Assembly (NCBI GenBank): GCA_963777625.1
Contig: CAVZRO010000024.1
Span: forward strand, 1-64,000
From: DATDIC01 sp963777625
Lineage (GTDB): Bacteria > Pseudomonadota > Alphaproteobacteria > Acetobacterales > Acetobacteraceae
Direction: 5' to 3'
Length of the DNA: 64,000 nucleotides
Below are positions 59,363 through 64,000 of this stretch, piece by piece; the first letter of the stretch is position 1; each line of letters begins with the position of its first letter. The position numbers and the translations under genes are program-made. The notes beneath the pieces are model-generated. The model made no database searches, was not told where the DNA came from, and saw nothing but the letters and a program-made list of their open reading frames with translations.

Positions 59363-61018
59363 GTGAGCAAGATCAATGGTGCCACTCTGATGGCGCGCAG
59401 CCTGAAGCAGCAGGGCGTACAATACATGTTCGGGATTGTCGGGTTTCCGGTGGGCCCGATCGCGGTGGCGGCGCAGGAAGCCGGGATCACCTATATCGGC
59501 ATGCGCAACGAGCAGTCGGCTTCGTATGCCGCGCAGGCGGCGGGGTATCTGACCGGACGTCCGGGCGCGTGCCTGGTGGTTTCAGGCCCGGGCGTGGTGC
59601 ATGGTCTCGCCGGACTGGCGAACGCGCAGCAGAATTGCTGGCCGATGATCTTGATCGGCGGTGCCTCGGCCACGCAGCAGAACGCGATGGGGGCGTTCCA
59701 GGAGGAGCGGCAGGTGCAGATCGCGTCGCCGTTCTGCAAGTTCGCGCATGCGGTGGAGCATGTGCATCGCATTCCGTTCTATGTGGAGCTGGCGGTGCGG
59801 CAATCGATCTACGGGCGTCCCGGGGCCTGCTATCTGGATATGCCGGATGATATCATCCTGGGCGAAGTGGAGGAGGAGAAGGTCGTTGCGGCGGCAACGG
59901 TGAAGGACCCGCCGCGCATGCAGGCGATGCCGGCGGATATCGATAGCGCGCTGAACGCGCTGGAATCGGCGGAACGGCCGCTGGTGATCGTGGGCAAGGG
60001 CATGGCGTGGTCGCGCGCGGAGGATGAGGTGCGCGCGTTCATCGAGCGCACGCAACTGCCGTTCCTGGCGTCGCCGATGGGCAAGGGCGTGCTGGACGAC
60101 ACGCACGCGTTGTCGGTGGGTGCGGCACGCAGCCACGCGCTGCAGCATGCCGATGTGATCCTGCTGATGGGCGCGCGGCTGAACTGGATCATGCATTTCG
60201 GGCTGCCGCCGCGGTTCGGGAAGCACGTGCGGATCGTGCAGCTTGATATCGCGGCGGAGGCGATCGGCAACAACGTGCCGGCGGAGGTTGCGCTGGTGGG
60301 TGACGGGAAGGCGATCGTCGGGCAACTGAACAAGGCGCTGGAGAGCCGGCAATGGTTCTATCCGGCGGATACCGCGTGGCGCGGGGCGATCGCGGAGAAG
60401 GCAGCGGCGAACGCGCGGCAGATCCAGCCGATGATCGAGGATAAATCGGCACCGACGAATTACTACCGGGCGCTGAAGGATATCCGCGCATGGGTGCCGG
60501 ACAACGCGGTGATCGTGGGTGAGGGCGCCAACACGATGGATATCGGGCGGACGCAACTTCCCAATGCGCATCCGCGGTTGCGGCTGGATGCCGGCAGCTA
60601 TGGCACGATGGGGGTCGGGATGGGCTTCGCCATCGCCGCCGCGGTGGTGCATCCGGATCGGCCGGTGATCTCCGTGTGCGGCGATTCCGCGATCGGATTT
60701 TCCGGGATGGAGATGGAGACGGCATGCCGGCACCGGCTGCCGATCAAGGTGGTGGTGCTGAACAATGGCGGCATCGGCAGTGGCATCGCGGAGTTTCCGA
60801 AAGACGCGCCGCTGCCGCCGCGGGTGCTGACGATCGGCGCGCGCTATGACCTGGTGATGGAGGCGTTCGGCGGCCGCGGGTTCTACGTGGAGGACCCGCG
60901 CGACCTGCGCCGGGCGTTGGCCGAGGCGATGGAATTCGACGGGCCGGCGCTGGTCAATGTGAGGCTGCATCATGCGGCGGGGCGCAAGCCGCAGCAGTTC
61001 GGGTGGCACACGAGCTGA
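59363..61018 (+). CDS. Thiamine-diphosphate enzyme, oxalyl-CoA decarboxylase / 2-hydroxyacyl-CoA lyase type
   Basis: A 551-residue ThDP enzyme. The N-terminal domain has GIVGFPVGPI and the ThDP-activating glutamate E50 in GMRNEQSASYAAQAAGYLTG. The middle domain (about 190-320) has VIVGKGMAWSRAEDE. The C-terminal domain has the ThDP motif from GDSAIGFSGMEMET to VVLNNGGIGSG. Similarity is greatest to oxalyl-CoA decarboxylase and 2-hydroxyacyl-CoA lyase, not acetolactate synthase. GTG 59363 follows GGGAGGAGC at ideal spacing; the in-frame ATG at 59315 lacks a binding site. Confidence 0.87.
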   Translation: MSKINGATLMARSLKQQGVQYMFGIVGFPVGPIAVAAQEAGITYIGMRNEQSASYAAQAAGYLTGRPGACLVVSGPGVVHGLAGLANAQQNCWPMILIGGASATQQNAMGAFQEERQVQIASPFCKFAHAVEHVHRIPFYVELAVRQSIYGRPGACYLDMPDDIILGEVEEEKVVAAATVKDPPRMQAMPADIDSALNALESAERPLVIVGKGMAWSRAEDEVRAFIERTQLPFLASPMGKGVLDDTHALSVGAARSHALQHADVILLMGARLNWIMHFGLPPRFGKHVRIVQLDIAAEAIGNNVPAEVALVGDGKAIVGQLNKALESRQWFYPADTAWRGAIAEKAAANARQIQPMIEDKSAPTNYYRALKDIRAWVPDNAVIVGEGANTMDIGRTQLPNAHPRLRLDAGSYGTMGVGMGFAIAAAVVHPDRPVISVCGDSAIGFSGMEMETACRHRLPIKVVVLNNGGIGSGIAEFPKDAPLPPRVLTIGARYDLVMEAFGGRGFYVEDPRDLRRALAEAMEFDGPALVNVRLHHAAGRKPQQFGWHTS

Positions 61019-61034
61019 GCGGCGTCAGCTTCAT

Positions 61035-61066
61035 GCCGAGGGAGTGAGACGCCGAGGGAGTGAGAC
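61035..61066. repeat. 16-bp direct duplication before the DapA-family gene
   Basis: GCCGAGGGAGTGAGAC occurs twice without a gap at 61035-61050 and 61051-61066. The second copy provides the GGGAG ribosome binding site of the next gene; the first copy is a spare. Confidence 0.85.
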
Positions 61067-61068
61067 AA

Positions 61069-62001
61069 ATGAGCGGTTCTGGTGGTGGTCCTCGCTATCG
61101 GGGGGTGTTTCCGGTCGTTCCCACCATTTTCCACGAGCAGGGTGGGCTCGATTTGGCGGGGCAGCGGCGGGCGGTCGATTTCATGATCGACGCCGGATCG
61201 AACGGGCTGGCGATCCTGGCGAATTATTCGGAGCAGTTCGTGCTTTCCGACGAGGAGCGCGAGTTGCTGACCGGCGATATCCTGCGGCATGTTGGCGGAC
61301 GGGTGCCGGTGATCGTGACGACGACGCATTTCAGCTCTCGCGTGTGCGCCGAGCGGAGCCGGCGGGCGCAAGACCTGGGCGCGGCGATGGTGATGGCGAT
61401 GCCGCCGTATCACGGCGCCACCATTCGCGTCACCGAGCCGGCGATTTTCGCATTCTTCCGGGCGGTTTCAGATGCGATTACCGTGCCCATCATGATCCAG
61501 GACGCGCCGGTGAGCGGGACACCGCTGTCGGCCGCGCTGCTGGCGCGGATGGCGCGGGAGATCGCCCAGGTGGGGTATTTCAAGATCGAATCGGCGGGCG
61601 CGGCGGCCAAGCTGCGCGAGCTGATCCGGCTGGGTGGCGAGGCGGTGGAGGGGCCGTGGGACGGCGAGGAAGGCATCACGCTGATGGCCGACCTGGATGC
61701 GGGCGCGAATGGCAGCATGACCGGCGGCGGTTACCCGGATGCGTTCCGGCGCATCCTGGACGATCACGCGGCGGGGCGGCGCGAGGCGGCGGTGGCCTTG
61801 TATGAGCGCTGGCTGCCGCTGATCAATTACGAGAACCGGCAGTGCGGCTTGCTGGCGTGCAAGGCACTGATGAAAGAGGGTGGGGTGATCGCCTGCGATG
61901 CGCCGCGGGCCCCGCTGGTGCCGCTGCATCCGGAGGCGCGGGCGGGGCTGATCGAGATCGCGCGGCGGCTGGACCCGGTGGTGCTGCGCTGGGGGCGGTG
62001 A
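61069..62001 (+). CDS. DapA-family aldolase/lyase
   Basis: A 310-residue TIM-barrel protein of the dihydrodipicolinate synthase/N-acetylneuraminate lyase superfamily. The Schiff-base lysine is K172 in GYFKIESAG and the helper tyrosine Y114 in MPPYHG. The YNxP-type strand of true DapA is replaced by MIQDAPVSG, so the substrate is probably another 2-keto acid. It begins 50 bases after the TPP-enzyme gene on the same strand, suggesting a shared keto-acid pathway. Confidence 0.85.
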   Translation: MSGSGGGPRYRGVFPVVPTIFHEQGGLDLAGQRRAVDFMIDAGSNGLAILANYSEQFVLSDEERELLTGDILRHVGGRVPVIVTTTHFSSRVCAERSRRAQDLGAAMVMAMPPYHGATIRVTEPAIFAFFRAVSDAITVPIMIQDAPVSGTPLSAALLARMAREIAQVGYFKIESAGAAAKLRELIRLGGEAVEGPWDGEEGITLMADLDAGANGSMTGGGYPDAFRRILDDHAAGRREAAVALYERWLPLINYENRQCGLLACKALMKEGGVIACDAPRAPLVPLHPEARAGLIEIARRLDPVVLRWGR

Positions 62002-62119
62002 TCCGGGCCGCGCGCCCGCACTCCCGGGGGGTGGGGTGATGGCGGCGTGCGTACTGGCCGATCCGTGTGTGCAACCCCTCCCCTGGCCCCTCCCGCAAGG
62101 GGAGGGGGATACGGGGGGA

Positions 62120-62857
62120 TTACAGGTCGAAGGCGCGGCTGAATGCGTCGGCGGCGGATGGGTGCTTCCAGGGTGCCGGGCCGTCGGGGGAGGAAAAGGC
62201 GCGCAGCAGCGGGACGTTGTGCAGAGTGAGTTTGTAGCCGTGTGTCTCCACGCCCAGCTCCCGCAACGAGGCGAGGGCGCGCGACAAACTTTCTTGCCCG
62301 CAGCCCAGCTTTCCGGCTAGCAGACCCTTGCGGAACGGCAGGTGGACATCGACCGTGTCGGCGTTGGTGCCCTCGGCCAGCGACAGCAGGTAGCAGCCTA
62401 GGCGCTGGGCGATCTTGCGGACCTTGAGGTCCACGATCTGCCGGTTGGCGGCGGCGATATCCGCCGAGGCGGCCCGCAGGAAGGTGCCCGCCAGGGCCGG
62501 ATAGGTCGCCGTAAGGGCACGCAGCGGCGCGGCCTGGATCGCCATGACGTCGGATTGGGTCAGGGTTTGTGCGCTGATCGGGCAGGTCTGGCCCAGGATG
62601 GCGCTGGCGAGCGTGATTCCGGCGATCGGTTCGACGATGTCGATGATGGCCGGATCGCCCTGCGGTCCTGCCTGGCTCAGCGCGACCTGTCCGTGCAGGA
62701 GCCAATGCACCAGCTCCGGTGTGACGCCCTGGCGGCAGAAGATCGTATCGGCGGTCAGTTCGACAACGCGACTAATCCCGGCGACTTGCGCGAGAAGAGT
62801 GCGATCGAGAGACTCGATGCCCGGGAAGATGGCAATCAGCCAGTCATAGAGCTGCAT
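62120..62857 (-). CDS. Crp/Fnr-family transcriptional regulator
   Basis: A 245-residue protein with an N-terminal cyclic-nucleotide-binding-like beta roll (about 15-110) and a long dimer helix. The C-terminal helix-turn-helix reads GLLAGKLGCGQESLSRALASLRELG. There is no N-terminal cysteine cluster for an FNR iron-sulfur centre, and the residues for cAMP binding are not evident, so the signal is unknown. It has the layout of the Crp-type regulators near respiratory or nitrogen-oxide genes in Rhodospirillales, but no target can be named. Confidence 0.82.
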   Translation of the reverse strand: MQLYDWLIAIFPGIESLDRTLLAQVAGISRVVELTADTIFCRQGVTPELVHWLLHGQVALSQAGPQGDPAIIDIVEPIAGITLASAILGQTCPISAQTLTQSDVMAIQAAPLRALTATYPALAGTFLRAASADIAAANRQIVDLKVRKIAQRLGCYLLSLAEGTNADTVDVHLPFRKGLLAGKLGCGQESLSRALASLRELGVETHGYKLTLHNVPLLRAFSSPDGPAPWKHPSAADAFSRAFDL

Positions 62858-63007
62858 TTTGGTAACCCGGGCCCCACGTTGATCGAGGTGGTTCTGTTGC
62901 GACCGGTACGCTTGTAGCGCGGGAGACGCCGGAACACAATTGCTGGAGCGGTTTCACTCTGGGTGGACCGGCTGGGGCTCATATTTGGCGAGCAATTTCA
63001 TTAGTCT

Positions 63008-63145
63008 AATATCGGACCGCGTTGAGGATGACTTATCGTGCGATGTTGCCGGGAGCAACGTGAAGCGCACGCGCGGCGCGGTGGGCGACAAAGTCATGGA
63101 TGGCCGGGACAAGCCGGACAAGCCCGGCCATGACGGGGGGGCGCG
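63008..63145. repeat. Dispersed element copy (h), second interior type
   Basis: Begins TAATATCGGACCGCGTTGAG, then CGCGGCGCGGTGGGCGACAA, AGTCATGGATGGCCGGGACA and GCCCGGCCATGACGGG. It lies between the Crp-type gene and the DUF5985 genes. Confidence 0.75.
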
Positions 63146-63184
63146 GGAAGAGGGGAATGGGGACGGGGGGGCGCCGCGCGGACG

Positions 63185-63478
63185 CTAGCGTGAGCGTACC
63201 AGCCGGTTGCGATTTCTCGCGACGATCGATGCGCTGATCAGAAGATAGGCGGCGATGCGGGCAAGATAGACCCAGGATCTCGATTCCTCGGAGATATCCA
63301 CCAGCGCGCTGAACGGCGGCAACATCAATAGCCAGAAGGCACCGGCAAAGGCGAGGAACAGCCGATCCCTCGAGCGTATCCACAGGCGCAGGAAGCCAAC
63401 TCCGCACAGGGCAAACCCGAATGCGATTGCGCCTGACATGAACAGCAACACGTTTTCGAACACTATTCCGGTTCCCAT
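63185..63478 (-). CDS. DUF5985 membrane protein
   Basis: A 97-residue protein with three predicted membrane helices (VLLFMSGAIAFGFALCGVGFL, FLAFAGAFWLLMLPPFSAL and VYLARIAAYLLISASIVA) and a positively charged RSRDR loop. Its start overlaps the end of the neighbouring gene by 16 bases. Two such genes side by side are typical of DUF5985 families in Acetobacteraceae and relatives. The function is unknown. Confidence 0.75.
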   Translation of the reverse strand: MGTGIVFENVLLFMSGAIAFGFALCGVGFLRLWIRSRDRLFLAFAGAFWLLMLPPFSALVDISEESRSWVYLARIAAYLLISASIVARNRNRLVRSR

Positions 63479-63729
63479 ATGAAACCGTACAGCATGACCG
63501 CCACGCCGGCCAGGGCCACGATACCGCGATAGAGGCGCAGGTCGACGTTTGGCAGCATCACCACGTCAACGAACAGCAGCAGATTGTTCAGGCTGAGGAA
63601 CACGAAGCAGAGCGCGCCGCAGAGCAGCAACAGCCGCCGCGACCGGTGATAGCCGCGGATCAACAGCGCCATGCAGGCGAGGCTCGTCAGCAGGCTGACG
63701 ATATATACTGTTTGGGCGAACATCCACAT
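63463..63729 (-). CDS. DUF5985 membrane protein (paralogous partner)
   Basis: An 88-residue protein with three membrane helices (VYIVSLLTSLACMALLI, LLLLCGALCFVFLSLNNLLLF and VALAGVAVMLYGFIW) and a basic RGYHRSRR loop, matching the layout of the gene downstream. The two are probably translated together and may form a complex. The start is ATG 63729. Confidence 0.75.
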   Translation of the reverse strand: MWMFAQTVYIVSLLTSLACMALLIRGYHRSRRLLLLCGALCFVFLSLNNLLLFVDVVMLPNVDLRLYRGIVALAGVAVMLYGFIWEPE

Positions 63730-63806
63730 GGAGATTTCAGCGATGTTGCGGCCGCCGGAGCAGCGCGGCGGCCGGGATTGCGCTCAGCCCTCCCCGGTGG
63801 GAGCCG

Positions 63807-64000
63807 CTAGCGCAGCGGCGAGAAGGCGGCTGGGACGACCAGCATGTTCTCCTGCTTCACCATGAGGCCGGGCGGCGAGCCTTTCGGCGGCCAGACGCCG
63901 CTTTCCACGGCGTGGGCGCGGATGCGCGCGCGTTCGGCGGCGTCCTTGTAGGCCCAGATGTGCACCCACTTGTTCAGGGCACCGAACTCGGAATACCAGC
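63807..64000 (-). CDS. NIPSNAP-family protein, C-terminal part (cut by window edge)
   Basis: The minus strand encodes 64 residues ending in the stop at 63807: WYSEFGALNKWVHIWAYKDA, then AERARIRAHAV, VWPPKG, MVKQENMLVVPAAFSPLR. This is the C-terminal half of a NIPSNAP/ferredoxin-like small protein (N-x-W-x-H-I-W-x-Y motif). The 5' part lies outside the window, so the length is unknown. Confidence 0.75.
   Translation of the reverse strand, partial: WYSEFGALNKWVHIWAYKDAAERARIRAHAVESGVWPPKGSPPGLMVKQENMLVVPAAFSPLR

Noticed and set aside
1..64000. tRNA or rRNA genes
   Set aside because: No sequence with a recognisable TPsiC arm, acceptor stem and CCA-proximal layout, and no rRNA-like stretch, was seen; the GATTCGAATC word at about 5950 lies inside the NUDIX gene.

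Overview
This window looks like a chromosomal segment of a high-GC alphaproteobacterium, most likely an Acetobacteraceae-type member of the Rhodospirillales. That assignment is an inference from protein flavour and gene order: rpsA-sppA-ihfB-lapA-(pyrF)-trpF, chorismate mutase-hisC-tyrA beside metX-metW, and phaR beside a PhaC-like hydrolase. I found no rRNA, tRNA, CRISPR array or prophage. The only recognisable insertion sequence is one IS481-type element.

Layout. 0-5.2 kb: adenine deaminase, then a four-gene dTDP-L-rhamnose operon (rfbBACD) on the minus strand with ATGA overlaps. 5.3-9.3 kb: a small unknown gene, then a plus-strand series of NUDIX hydrolase, AlaX editing protein, SseA and MetC. 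9.3-15.2 kb: a duplicated palindromic repeat, RluB, a class-I amidotransferase-like hydrolase, TadA, an orphan NPPY methyltransferase, the IS481 element and purD. 15.3-20 kb: a molybdoenzyme / iron-sulfur / membrane-anchor operon, with a divergent cation-efflux gene up to 21 kb. 21-25.2 kb: a receiver protein, a glycosyltransferase and wecC-wecB (ManNAcA precursor synthesis). 25.6-29.8 kb: rpsA, sppA, ihfB, lapA, a collapsed pyrF and trpF. 29.9-34.9 kb: a cytochrome c-cupredoxin-NirK fusion, then phaR divergent from a coiled-coil gene overlapping a PhaC-like hydrolase, and a TRIC-type channel. 35-44.6 kb: accessory catabolism (M20 amidohydrolase, hydantoinase B, two tandem amidohydrolases, a PanE-like reductase, a CodA-like deaminase), with nth, a DUF2244 gene and a decayed VapC. 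44.8-50.8 kb: a MazF-type toxin-antitoxin pair, metW-metX, and chorismate mutase-hisC-tyrA. 51-64 kb: a serine beta-lactamase-like protein, a TfoX-N protein, two lipoproteins, D-aminoacylase with a Tat-exported peptide-binding protein, a MetE-like protein, dienelactone hydrolase, a TPP enzyme plus a DapA-family aldolase, a Crp-type regulator, two DUF5985 membrane proteins and the 3' part of a NIPSNAP gene cut by the window edge.

Two features cut across the window. First, a short terminal-repeat element with ends like TATACCAGACCGCATTGAGG occurs at least eight times between genes, with two kinds of interior. It is sometimes nested in other palindromes and sometimes lies a few bases from a start or stop codon. 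Second, at least seven genes plus a vapC remnant carry frame breaks, and every break I resolved is a net +1 insertion. That one-sided pattern points to an insertion-biased sequencing or assembly error, although real decay cannot be excluded from one sequence.

The most interesting single loci are the three-domain nitrite reductase fusion, the in-frame collapse of pyrF to 31 codons between lapA and trpF, the long out-of-frame overlap in the PHA-type locus, and a five-copy 32-bp TGTACATC array after tyrA.
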